Shown here in pieces: positions 1-6,553 of a DNA stretch of 7,495 nucleotides. Location: the NCBI GenBank assembly GCA_003135315.1, contig PLBD01000459.1, positions 1,713-9,207 of the forward strand, written 5' to 3'. Made by a program: the position numbers and the translations under genes. The notes beneath the pieces were generated by a model. It saw nothing but the letters and a program-made list of their open reading frames with translations, was not told the DNA's origin and ran no database searches. This DNA comes from Acidobacteriaceae bacterium. GTDB taxonomy: Bacteria > Acidobacteriota > Terriglobia > Terriglobales > Acidobacteriaceae. The first letter of the stretch is position 1. Each line of letters starts with the position of its first letter.

Positions 1-567
1 CTGAACTGCCGCTACACCTGGCGCGCACCCTTCAAAGTTCCTGACGTGGCGAGGAAATACGGGAACCTCACGCTGACGTACTCGTCGCAACTGCACATTG
101 CGGTGATCGAGATTGACAAGGAAACCTACATACCGAAGATTCTCGATTACGCAGCGGTAGACGACTGCGGCACGGTGATCAATCCCATGATTGTCGAAGG
201 CCAGGTACAGGGCGCCACGGCGCACGGCATCGGCGCAGCGCTGATGGAAAACTGCGCCTACGACGAGAACGGCAACATGATGGCCTCGACCTTCAGCGAC
301 TACACGCCGATCACCGCCGTGAACATGCCGAATCTGAAATACGGCAACATCGAGACGCCCTCGCCGCACAGCTATAGCGGCGCCAAGGGCATGGGCGAGG
401 GCGGAGGCGCGCCGCTGCACGCGATCAGCGCGGCGCTACAGGATGCGCTGTTTCGCGAGGGCATCGTCATCGACGATTCGCATAATAATGCCAGCACGTT
501 GTATGAGCTCATTCAGAAGGGCCGTCGTGGAGAACTGAGGCCAAATGTGACGGTAGAGAGGAAATGA
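1..567 (+). CDS. Xanthine dehydrogenase/CoxL-family molybdopterin-binding subunit, C-terminal part
   Basis: This is the C-terminal 188 residues of a molybdenum hydroxylase large subunit; the reading frame is open from the first base, and the N-terminal three quarters lie outside the window. Family enzymes hydroxylate heterocycles, aldehydes or CO using a molybdopterin-cytosine dinucleotide cofactor and work with FAD and 2Fe-2S subunits that are not visible here. Seen in the sequence: the conserved stretch VDDCGTVINPMIVEGQVQG followed by GIGAALME, then the motif GAKGMGEGGG, whose Glu (codon 397-399) aligns with the catalytic base of xanthine oxidase-type enzymes. The CoxL form I signature loop (AYxCSFR) would lie upstream and cannot be judged. 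The frame ends in TGA at 565-567, 89 bp before the next gene on the same strand, so it may be in the same transcript. Substrate unknown. An internal GTG at 46 is not a plausible start because homology continues upstream of it. Confidence 0.9.
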   Translation: MNCRYTWRAPFKVPDVARKYGNLTLTYSSQLHIAVIEIDKETYIPKILDYAAVDDCGTVINPMIVEGQVQGATAHGIGAALMENCAYDENGNMMASTFSDYTPITAVNMPNLKYGNIETPSPHSYSGAKGMGEGGGAPLHAISAALQDALFREGIVIDDSHNNASTLYELIQKGRRGELRPNVTVERK

Positions 568-580
568 GTTCCGCTTATTT

Positions 581-650
581 GTGAATCGTGGATCGAAGAA
601 GCGTTCGCATCAAGGGGCCGACGATCCGCAATTCACGACCCACGAATCAC
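581..650. repeat. Inverted degenerate heptad repeats between the Mo-hydroxylase and PanE-like genes
   Basis: Two blocks of 7-bp units point towards each other. The left block reads gtgaatc-gtggatc (581-594). The right block, read on the + strand, is gatccgc, aattcac, gacccac, gaatcac (623-650), that is, the same kind of unit on the other strand. As a result 581-595 can pair with 622-636 (13 Watson-Crick pairs, one G-T wobble and one mismatch out of 15), with a 26-base loop. There is no T-run after the stem, so an intrinsic terminator is not supported. The block ends 6 bases before the chosen start codon at 657. Function unknown. Confidence 0.6.
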
Positions 651-656
651 CAGCTG

Positions 657-1622
657 ATGAAGAAAATTCTCATCGTCGGAGCCGGAGCCATCGGCAGCCT
701 TTATGCCGCGCATCTGGCGCGGGTCGCCGAGGTATGGGTTTTTGCCCGCCGTCCGGAGCATGTTCGCAGCATCAACGATCATGGTATTCGGGTCACCGGG
801 CACAATGATTTTCATTCGCGGCTGCGGGCTTCCTCAGATGCGCGCGAGCTGCCGGACTTCGACTTTGGAATTGTCGCGACCAAAGCAAACCAGACGCGCG
901 AGGCTTTTGCTCCGGTTGCGCATCTGTTTCGCAGCGGTGCGGTGCTTTCGGCGCAAAACGGCCTCGGCAGCGAGGAGGGCATTGCCGAGCTGATGCCTTC
1001 GGGCTATGTGATTCGCGGAACGACGTTTATGAGCGGCACGCGCTTTGCCGACGACCACGTACATTACGAACTGAACACGCCGACGTGGATGGGACCGTTC
1101 GAGCCAACCAACACCCCCTTTGAGATGGTTGAGGAATTAGCAGCGCTGATGAACGCATCCGGATTGAAGGCCGAAGCCCTGCGGGACGCGCGGCCGGCAC
1201 AGTGGTCAAAGCTGATCTTCAACGCCTCGGTGAACGGCGTGTCAGCCTTGGCGGAACTGCCGCACTCGCCGCACTTTGCAGCGGAGACGCACTTCAGCGA
1301 CCTCGGACACTTGCTGCACGATCTGATCGAAGAAGGCAAAACCGTGGCCGCAGCAGTTGGCATCGAACTGCACGAAGATCCCTGGACGATGAACCGTGTC
1401 GGCGCGCGCACCAATCATCCACCATCGATGCTTTACGATATTCGACACCGGCTGCCTACGGAAGTTGATTTTCTTGGCGGTGCGATCGCGCGTGAGGCGC
1501 AGCGCGCCGGTATTGCGGCGCCGTTGCACACGGCGCTCTATCGGCTGATCAAGGCCAAAGAGGCGAGCTGGGAATGGAAAAATGAGAACGTGCATGAAGA
1601 CGTCGCCGTCAGCGGAAAATAG
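657..1622 (+). CDS. Ketopantoate reductase (PanE/ApbA) family oxidoreductase, copy 1
   Basis: A 321-residue soluble NAD(P)-dependent dehydrogenase of the 2-dehydropantoate reductase family, which reduces 2-oxo acids to 2-hydroxy acids. The N-terminal Rossmann domain opens with MKKILIVGAGAIGSLYAAHL (GxGAIG at residues 8-13), followed by VATKA (73-77) and QNGLG (100-104). The C-terminal helical domain has KLIFNASVN with K185, N189 and N193, then SML..D (S257, D261) and TEVDF with E269; spacing matches the Lys/Asn/Asn, Ser and Glu active-site residues of E. coli PanE (K176, N180, N184, S244, E256), so it looks catalytically competent. The ATG at 657 is chosen over a GTG at 588 because the paralogue at 5543 also begins directly with MKK and because 588-650 is repeat. 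No clear Shine-Dalgarno precedes it. It is followed after 12 bp by an M24 hydrolase. Being one of two copies beside hydrolases argues for a catabolic rather than pantothenate role; the true substrate is unknown. Confidence 0.87.
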   Translation: MKKILIVGAGAIGSLYAAHLARVAEVWVFARRPEHVRSINDHGIRVTGHNDFHSRLRASSDARELPDFDFGIVATKANQTREAFAPVAHLFRSGAVLSAQNGLGSEEGIAELMPSGYVIRGTTFMSGTRFADDHVHYELNTPTWMGPFEPTNTPFEMVEELAALMNASGLKAEALRDARPAQWSKLIFNASVNGVSALAELPHSPHFAAETHFSDLGHLLHDLIEEGKTVAAAVGIELHEDPWTMNRVGARTNHPPSMLYDIRHRLPTEVDFLGGAIAREAQRAGIAAPLHTALYRLIKAKEASWEWKNENVHEDVAVSGK

Positions 1623-1634
1623 GGACGAAAAAGA

Positions 1635-2843
1635 ATGACCTATCCCGTCGATACTCTGAAACTCCAACGCGTTCGCGACATGATGAAGGAGCGCGACCTC
1701 GACGTCCTGGTCGTGCGTGCGCCGGACAATATCGTGTACCTGACGAACTACTGGTGCATGAAGGGCTACGACATTGCGGTCTTTCCGCGCGACGGCGAGC
1801 CGACGCTTATCGCCATCGAGCCGCAGGAAGAAGACGCGCGCCGCACCTCATGGCCCCAGGACATCAGGCTGTTCAAGAGTTATGACGCCCGCGATCCACG
1901 CCCGCCGACCTTTCGCTCGCTCGACGTTGCCCTGACAGTCTTGAAAGAACGCGACCTCACCGGCAGGGTCGGCCTGGAGCTTTCGCAGGGAACGCAAAGT
2001 GCCGACCGCATGGTGGGTGAGCCGACTACCTGGACGCAGCCCTGGTTCGACGCATTCAAGCCAGTCGCGCGAGAGGTTGTCGACGCGACAGGACTGCTTG
2101 CGGAAGCGCGCGCGATTAAGACCGATCAGGAGATCGAACGGATGAGACTGGCCAATGAGCTTGCCGCGCTTGCTATGGAACATACCTTCGAGCGATTGCG
2201 TCCGGGCATGAAAGAGAGCGAAGTCGCCGCCATCTTCGAAGGCTTCGTGCATTCCACCGGCATCGGCTTCAGGGGCAAGGTTGAGATGGCGCGTGCCTTC
2301 ACGCTGGTGTGGTCGGGCAAAGGCATTCGGACATTCACGGCGACGGGCGACCGTCCGGTGCAGGAGCACGAGCCCACGCTGTTCGAGATCTGGGTGTGCG
2401 TCGACGGCTACTGGAACGACCTGACGAAGAATCTCTGCCCGGGCGAGTTGACGCCGGAATATCACAAGCTACTGGATTTGCTGCTGGGGGTCTTCAATCA
2501 GGCAGCGGCGTTTGCCAAAGACGGCGCGAGCCTGCCCGATCTGGATCGTCTGATCCGCGCGCGGATTGCTGAGGGCGGCTATCCGGGACAACCTTCTCAT
2601 GCGGTATGCCACGGTGTGGGAGCTCGCGCGCATGAGCCTCCTTACGCTCATCAGGCAGGCACCGGCACCATTCGCAAAGGCATGGTGCTGGCCATTGAGC
2701 CGGGGGTTTACTGGCCGGGCGGCGGCGGGCTGCGTCTGGAAGATAATTTCTGGATCACCGGCAATGGCAACGAGAAGCTGTGCTCGTTTCCCGACGATTT
2801 CCGGTTGGTGAATGCCGCTCATGCGGGGAAGGCTGCGCACTGA
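1635..2843 (+). CDS. M24-family hydrolase (Xaa-Pro peptidase/creatinase-like), variant metal site
   Basis: A 402-residue protein of the M24 'pita-bread' fold, with a creatinase/prolidase N-terminal domain (about 1-150) and a catalytic domain (about 160-390). Canonical members use Asp, Asp, His, Glu, Glu to hold two metal ions. Here the first position is Glu: LFEIWVCVDGYWNDLT gives E251 and D262, separated by the usual 11 residues. The others are kept: H326 in CHGVG, the HEPP motif at 333-336, E355 in AIEPG and E369 in RLEDN. The near-complete ligand set suggests a functional metallohydrolase, perhaps on an Xaa-Pro-like or other amide/amidine substrate rather than a standard dipeptide. The start is supported by AGGGA at 1621-1625, overlapping the upstream stop and about 9 bases before ATG. 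Its TGA overlaps the ATG of the M20 gene by one base (TGATG), so the two are translationally coupled. No signal peptide, so cytoplasmic. Exact substrate not readable. Confidence 0.85.
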   Translation: MTYPVDTLKLQRVRDMMKERDLDVLVVRAPDNIVYLTNYWCMKGYDIAVFPRDGEPTLIAIEPQEEDARRTSWPQDIRLFKSYDARDPRPPTFRSLDVALTVLKERDLTGRVGLELSQGTQSADRMVGEPTTWTQPWFDAFKPVAREVVDATGLLAEARAIKTDQEIERMRLANELAALAMEHTFERLRPGMKESEVAAIFEGFVHSTGIGFRGKVEMARAFTLVWSGKGIRTFTATGDRPVQEHEPTLFEIWVCVDGYWNDLTKNLCPGELTPEYHKLLDLLLGVFNQAAAFAKDGASLPDLDRLIRARIAEGGYPGQPSHAVCHGVGARAHEPPYAHQAGTGTIRKGMVLAIEPGVYWPGGGGLRLEDNFWITGNGNEKLCSFPDDFRLVNAAHAGKAAH

Positions 2844-4111
2844 TGGCGAACGCCGTAAAAGCGGTTCTATCTGACAATGTCAGAGAGGCGATCCTCGGTC
2901 GCATCCGCGAGGACGAGATTGTCTCCATGTGCTGCGACGTGATCAATATCCCCAGTCCCACAGGCGGGGAGTTGGCGATGGCCGAGTACATGCGTGGGGA
3001 ATTTCAGAGGCTGGGACTGACGATCACGTGGCAGCCGGTGGAGGACGGACGCGCCAACGTCATCGGGCGGATGGAAGGCGAGGGCAACGGCCCGTGCCTG
3101 ATGTTCAACGGCCACATGGATACTTCCAACACAGGCGACGAAAGCTTCCTCACCGGCATCGGTTACAAACCGCACGCCGTGGTGAAGGACGGCATGGTTT
3201 ATGGCCTGGGCATTTACAACATGAAGGGTGCGCTGGCGTGCTATGTTCACGCGGTAAAGGCCCTGCTGGAAGCCGGAGTGAAGCTGCATGGCGACGTCAT
3301 CCTGGGTGCGGTCTGCGGTGAAATCGAAAAAACTCAGTGGGGCGAGTTCCAGGGCAAAGAGTATCGCGGCTACGGGGCAGGCACGCATTACCTCGTCAGC
3401 CATGGTATTTTGCCCGACATGTGCGTCCTTGGCGAGCCCACCGACATGCAGATCGTGCTGGAGCATGCCGGCTCGATGTGGGTGCGCTTCGGCCTGACCG
3501 GGAACTACGTGCATTCCGCGTTTGCGCCGGGCAAGGAAGACCAGAACGCCATCCGCCGCATGTACCACGTTGTGGGAGAAGTAATGCGATGGGTTCCCGA
3601 GTGGCAGGAGCAGGCGCGCTGGGCCGGGAGTCCGGGATTCGTCAATATCGGATGCGTGCGGGCGGGACATCCCTGGCGAGCCAGCCGCACTCCGGAACGG
3701 GCCGACCTGTTTCTTGACGTGCGCGTGCCACCGACCATCAGCATGACCGACGCCCGCCGTGCAGTTAAGGAGCTATATCTGACAATGAAGGACAAGCATC
3801 CCGAATACGGACTTGAGTTCGAAACGTACGTGTCGGTTCCGGGAGCGACGATTGACGAGAACCATGCGATGGTGAAGGCCATCGAGAGAAACCATCAACA
3901 CGTAGTGGGTAAGCCCCCGGTGCGCGATACGGTGCTGTGGTGTTCGGATGCGTCGGTGCTGTCGCGATTCGGATGTCCGACGGTGAACTATGGGCCGTCG
4001 AGCGGGCCGCGCGATCACGAAGGCGAGAAAGTTGCGATCAAGACGCTGGTGGATATCACGAAGGTTTACGCATTGACCGCGGCGGAGATATGCGGAGAAG
4101 ACAGCAACTAG
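2843..4111 (+). CDS. M20-family amidohydrolase/deacylase (ArgE/DapE/CPG2-like)
   Basis: A 422-residue cytoplasmic hydrolase of the M20 family, whose members cleave amide bonds of N-acyl, N-succinyl or N-carbamoyl amino acids and small peptides. Seen: HMDT with H91 and D93; GLGIYNMKGALA (121-132); GEIEKT (159-164); LGEPT with E198; GNYVHSAF with H224 of the dimerisation/lid domain; and DHEGEK with H392, the last zinc ligand. Two positions differ from the textbook family: N126 occupies the place of the metal-bridging Asp (usual form DMKGG), and the usual adjacent Glu-Glu pair is E160-I-E162 followed by an insertion up to GTHYL. Length is normal for the family, so this is not a decayed gene. The ATG at 2843 overlaps the stop of the M24 gene; GGGGAAGG at 2824-2832 region provides a plausible ribosome binding site. 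The stop TAG (4109-4111) lies inside a heptad repeat, so the final two codons come from repeat sequence. Substrate unknown. Confidence 0.85.
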   Translation: MANAVKAVLSDNVREAILGRIREDEIVSMCCDVINIPSPTGGELAMAEYMRGEFQRLGLTITWQPVEDGRANVIGRMEGEGNGPCLMFNGHMDTSNTGDESFLTGIGYKPHAVVKDGMVYGLGIYNMKGALACYVHAVKALLEAGVKLHGDVILGAVCGEIEKTQWGEFQGKEYRGYGAGTHYLVSHGILPDMCVLGEPTDMQIVLEHAGSMWVRFGLTGNYVHSAFAPGKEDQNAIRRMYHVVGEVMRWVPEWQEQARWAGSPGFVNIGCVRAGHPWRASRTPERADLFLDVRVPPTISMTDARRAVKELYLTMKDKHPEYGLEFETYVSVPGATIDENHAMVKAIERNHQHVVGKPPVRDTVLWCSDASVLSRFGCPTVNYGPSSGPRDHEGEKVAIKTLVDITKVYALTAAEICGEDSN

Positions 4112-4132
4112 CAATTAGCCACTAGGAATTAG
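4103..4132. repeat. Heptad repeat array overlapping the M20 stop codon
   Basis: Four 7-bp units in exact register: agcaact, agcaatt, agccact, aggaatt (4103-4130), then a partial unit. The array begins inside the coding sequence and contains the M20 stop codon. Its first 13 bases (4103-4115) are a perfect reverse complement of 4348-4360, so it forms an inverted pair with the array before the next gene. Confidence 0.75.
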
Positions 4133-4150
4133 TGTTGATCGCATAAGCGG

Positions 4151-4168
4151 CCCTGATTTGTGTCAGGG
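4151..4168. repeat. Small hairpin ccctga/tcaggg
   Basis: Perfect 6-bp inverted repeat, ccctga (4151-4156) and tcaggg (4163-4168), with a 6-base loop. It lies 39 bp after the M20 stop and is the first of three consecutive palindromes in this gap. There is no following T-run, so a terminator role is not supported. Confidence 0.5.
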
Positions 4169-4188
4169 GAAGAACTTTGGCGCACCGA

Positions 4189-4233
4189 CTGGGCTTTAGC
4201 CCTGTGGAACTAGCCCTCAGGGCTAAAGCCCAG
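4189..4233. repeat. 16-bp perfect inverted repeat centred on gggctttagccc
   Basis: The arms 4189-4204 (ctgggctttagccctg) and 4218-4233 are exact reverse complements, with a 13-base spacer, giving a strong cruciform or RNA hairpin. The downstream bases (gtcttta) contain only a short T-run, so it might weaken or stop transcription after the M20 gene but is not a classic terminator. From memory, palindromes built on this core are scattered widely in Acidobacteriota genomes. Confidence 0.75.
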
Positions 4234-4253
4234 GTCTTTATCGGCATAGTTGC

Positions 4254-4273
4254 GGCACGGCTGAAGCCGTGCC
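4254..4273. repeat. 8-bp perfect hairpin with tgaa loop
   Basis: ggcacggc (4254-4261) pairs exactly with gccgtgcc (4266-4273) around a 4-base loop. The right arm is also the beginning of the 25-bp direct repeat described next. This hairpin type is, from memory, another common Acidobacteriota intergenic element. Confidence 0.7.
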
Positions 4274-4338
4274 CTGATACAAAGCGATCCAAGAGCGATT
4301 GTTCGGCAGCCTGTGAAGCCGTGTCCTGATACGAAGCG
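4262..4338 (+). repeat. 25-bp direct repeat, two copies
   Basis: Copies at 4262-4286 and 4314-4338 match at 23 of 25 positions; shared cores are tgaagccgtg and cctgatac. The first copy sits on the right side of a perfect hairpin; in the second copy the matching left arm has decayed, so only the right side is preserved. Two copies only, so not a CRISPR array. Confidence 0.7.
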
Positions 4339-4350
4339 GCTTGGCTCATT

Positions 4351-4388
4351 GCTAGTTGCTAACTGCTAATTGCTAACTGCTAATTGCT
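4351..4388. repeat. Tandem heptad repeat before the second M24 gene
   Basis: Five 7-bp units in perfect register (gctagtt, gctaact, gctaatt, gctaact, gctaatt) plus a partial gct. It is equivalent to a 14-bp repeat of about 2.7 copies. It ends directly at the ribosome binding site of the next gene (4389). Together with 4103-4132 it forms an inverted pair of arrays around the gap. Confidence 0.85.
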
Positions 4389-4395
4389 GAGGGAG
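4389..4395 (+). promoter_or_regulatory. Ribosome binding site supporting a TTG start
   Basis: GAGGGAG ends 5 bases before TTG at 4401. It decides the start of the second M24 gene: there is an in-frame TAA at 4374-4376 just upstream and no in-frame ATG or GTG between, while the next ATG is at codon 18, inside the first helix of the domain. Confidence 0.65.
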
Positions 4396-4400
4396 TTCAT

Positions 4401-5546
4401 TTGCCCAGTTCCACTGAGATCCAACGCCGCTACGACAAAATTCGTGGCGCGATGCGCGAGCAGAGCGTCGACGCACTCATCGTCTGCGGCAATCAGTATG
4501 CCGGGTTCGAGGGGGCGGTGTTTTACACCTCGGGCTTCGAGATCGTTCATCGCTATGTCCACGTGCTGATCCCGCTCGAAGGCGAGCCCACGCTGCTGTT
4601 TCCCCAGGAGGCGCGCTGGATCGGCGACAAGGAGAAGCCGTTCGTGAAGGAAAAAGTCTGGGCTGAGATTCCCGGCCGCTGGCTGCGCGAGCGCGCCCAG
4701 GACGCAGCCTGGAAGCGCGTGGCTGTCTATGGTCTCGACTACATCATGGCGGTGCGCGATTATCGCGAGCTGCAGCAGGGGTCGTTCGAACTTGTTCCCT
4801 TCGACTTTCATTTCGACATGGCGCGTGCCGTCAAGAGCGAAGAGGAACTGGTGGAGATTCGCGACTCCATGGACATCATCCACGAAGGCTTCCGGGCATT
4901 GCTGGAGGGCTTCGCCCCGGGCAAGACCGAGGCGGAGATCATGGCGCCCGCCGTGGAAGTGTTCTTCGCGCGCGGCGCCGGGCCTCGCATGATGAACATC
5001 GTGCTCTCCGGGGAAAACGGCGAAGCCGAGGCGCACTTCAAAGTGCCGGGACATCGCCGTGTCGGCGCCCGTGACCTGATGCTCTATTCGCTGGAAATTG
5101 CGGGAGCGGGCGGTTATTGGGTCGAGTTCTCGCGCGCGCTCATCGCGGGTGAGCCCAGCAAGCGCACGCTGCAAATGGCCGATGTCTATCCTGACGCCAT
5201 GGAGGCCGCGCGAAGACTAATGCATGATGGCGTGCTCGCCTGCGAGGTGCACCAGGTTGTTGCCGACACCTTCGCACGCCACGGGTTCGCGCTGGGACAT
5301 CTCTCGGGACATTCGATCGGAACGACAATGATCGAACATCCGGCCATTGGAGCGAAGAGCCAGATCGAGCTCAAGGAAAACATGATATTTTCGCTGCATC
5401 CTCAAGTGATTGATAAAGATGGAAGCGTCTGCCTTTACACCCAGGACACGTTTCGCATCGGCAAAAGCGAGGGTGAGAATCTGAGCAACATCCCGTGGAA
5501 GTTCTATTCCAAAGCTGACGCACAGCAGCCGGTGAGCAAGGCATGA
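4401..5546 (+). CDS. Divergent M24-family protein with replaced metal ligands
   Basis: A 381-residue protein with the M24 layout: an N-terminal creatinase-like domain (about 1-140) and a C-terminal pita-bread domain (about 145-355). The five canonical metal ligands (Asp, Asp, His, Glu, Glu) appear as Glu232 (SLEIAGAGGYW), Glu242 (GYWVEF, one residue closer than usual), His304 (SGHSIG), His333 (FSLHPQV in place of the iEPG motif) and Gln348 (LYTQDT in place of the RxED motif); the HExP motif reads IEHP (311-314). The domain is otherwise intact and in a tight operon, so this is not simply a decaying gene. It may be a metal-independent hydrolase, as creatinase is within this fold, bind a metal differently, or be a non-catalytic partner of the first M24 protein, from which it differs strongly. 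It starts with TTG after a good ribosome binding site, and its stop overlaps the next gene by 4 bases (ATGA). Confidence 0.82.
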   Translation: MPSSTEIQRRYDKIRGAMREQSVDALIVCGNQYAGFEGAVFYTSGFEIVHRYVHVLIPLEGEPTLLFPQEARWIGDKEKPFVKEKVWAEIPGRWLRERAQDAAWKRVAVYGLDYIMAVRDYRELQQGSFELVPFDFHFDMARAVKSEEELVEIRDSMDIIHEGFRALLEGFAPGKTEAEIMAPAVEVFFARGAGPRMMNIVLSGENGEAEAHFKVPGHRRVGARDLMLYSLEIAGAGGYWVEFSRALIAGEPSKRTLQMADVYPDAMEAARRLMHDGVLACEVHQVVADTFARHGFALGHLSGHSIGTTMIEHPAIGAKSQIELKENMIFSLHPQVIDKDGSVCLYTQDTFRIGKSEGENLSNIPWKFYSKADAQQPVSKA

Positions 5547-6475
5547 AGAAAGTTCTGGTGGTGGGCTGCGGCGCGATTGGCAGCCTCTTCGCCGCCCATT
5601 TGGCGAAGGGCGGCGAAGTGGAAGTTTACGCCTTCGACTCATCGCAGCCGCACGTAGATGCGATCAATCGCAGCGGGCTGCGGCTGTCGGGTGCGGCGCA
5701 GATGCACGTCAAACTGGCAAAGGCCAGCACCGATCCGGCGGAGCTGCCGGTCTGCGACTACGGCGTGGTAGCCACGAAGGCAATTCACACTGCGAGTGCG
5801 ATCAAGGCTGCGGCCCGCTGCTTCGGCTCCCACAGCGTGGTATGTTCCGTGCAGAACGGCGTGGGCAATGAGGAGATCATCGCTGGACATGTGAAGTACG
5901 TGATCCGCGGAACGACGTTTCCTGCTGGTCACATTGTCGAACCGGGCCACGTTGGTTTCGACATCAAGGGCGACACATGGATCGGCCCGTTCGAGCCGAC
6001 GAGCACGGAGATGGAGCGTGTTGAGGAGTTGGCGGGATACCTGACGCGAGGCGGTATGAACACGATTGCCCTGGTGGACGCGCGCGGCGCGCAGTGGACA
6101 AAACTAATTTTCAATGCGGCGACGAATCCAGTCGGGGCGCTCACACGATTACATCATGGGGCGGCAACGCGGTTTCCGCCGACGGGCGAATTATTCGAGG
6201 CCCTCATCCAGGAAGGCGAGGCGGTCGCCAAGGCGATGGGAGTGGAGTTGCACGGCAATCCGAGAGATCTGGTCGCCAAGGGTGCGAATGCTCCCGGCAA
6301 GCACAAGGCCAGCATGTTGCAGGATGTGCTCGCCGAGCGCACGAGCGAGGTCGACTTCATGAATGGCGCGATTGTGAAGTGGGGAGAAAAATACGGCGTG
6401 CCCACGCCGCTGAATAAGGCCATGTGGGCACTGATGAAGGGGCTGGAGCATTCCCGGGCGGAAGAAGGGCGCTGA
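5543..6475 (+). CDS. Ketopantoate reductase (PanE/ApbA) family oxidoreductase, copy 2
   Basis: A 310-residue NAD(P)-dependent oxidoreductase clearly paralogous to the gene at 657. Shared blocks include the N-terminal GxGAIGSL...AAHLA, VATKA (76-80), QNGVG (104-108), VIRGTTF, GPFEPTST, DAR.AQW.KLIFNA and SEVDF..GAI. Residues matching the E. coli PanE active site are all present: N105, K187, N191, N195, S257, D261 and E269; the segment ASMLQDVLAERTSEVDF is especially close to the PanE motif. The two copies differ throughout rather than only at the ends, so this is an old duplication, not a recent repeat. It overlaps the upstream M24 gene by 4 bases (ATGA), which indicates translational coupling and a joint function with that protein. 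The real 2-oxo or 2-hydroxy acid substrate is unknown; genuine ketopantoate reductase activity is possible but less likely in this context. Confidence 0.87.
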   Translation: MKKVLVVGCGAIGSLFAAHLAKGGEVEVYAFDSSQPHVDAINRSGLRLSGAAQMHVKLAKASTDPAELPVCDYGVVATKAIHTASAIKAAARCFGSHSVVCSVQNGVGNEEIIAGHVKYVIRGTTFPAGHIVEPGHVGFDIKGDTWIGPFEPTSTEMERVEELAGYLTRGGMNTIALVDARGAQWTKLIFNAATNPVGALTRLHHGAATRFPPTGELFEALIQEGEAVAKAMGVELHGNPRDLVAKGANAPGKHKASMLQDVLAERTSEVDFMNGAIVKWGEKYGVPTPLNKAMWALMKGLEHSRAEEGR

Positions 6476-6553
6476 GCGCGGTTGGCTAGGTTCGCTCTTC
6501 ACCAGAATGGCGTTACCACAATCGCGATTGATCGGATACAAGGGATCGAAGAA

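Noticed and set aside
588..656. N-terminal extension of PanE-like copy 1 from GTG 588
   Set aside because: The 23 extra residues derive from repeat DNA, and the paralogue starts directly at the Rossmann strand with MKK.
1848..2465. 205-codon open frame on the - strand
   Set aside because: Antisense shadow of the first M24 gene, low-complexity composition and no motif.
2780..2842. Upstream start for the M20 gene inside the M24 coding sequence
   Set aside because: The ATG at 2843 overlaps the stop of the preceding gene in a typical coupled arrangement; the 21 extra residues come from the other frame of M24.
2867..3670. 267-codon open frame on the - strand
   Set aside because: Antisense to the M20 gene, whose motifs are unmistakable; the reverse translation shows no conserved domain.
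4380..5174. 264-codon open frame on the - strand
   Set aside because: It lies entirely opposite the M24 gene, has no recognisable family and arises from the codon bias of the real gene.
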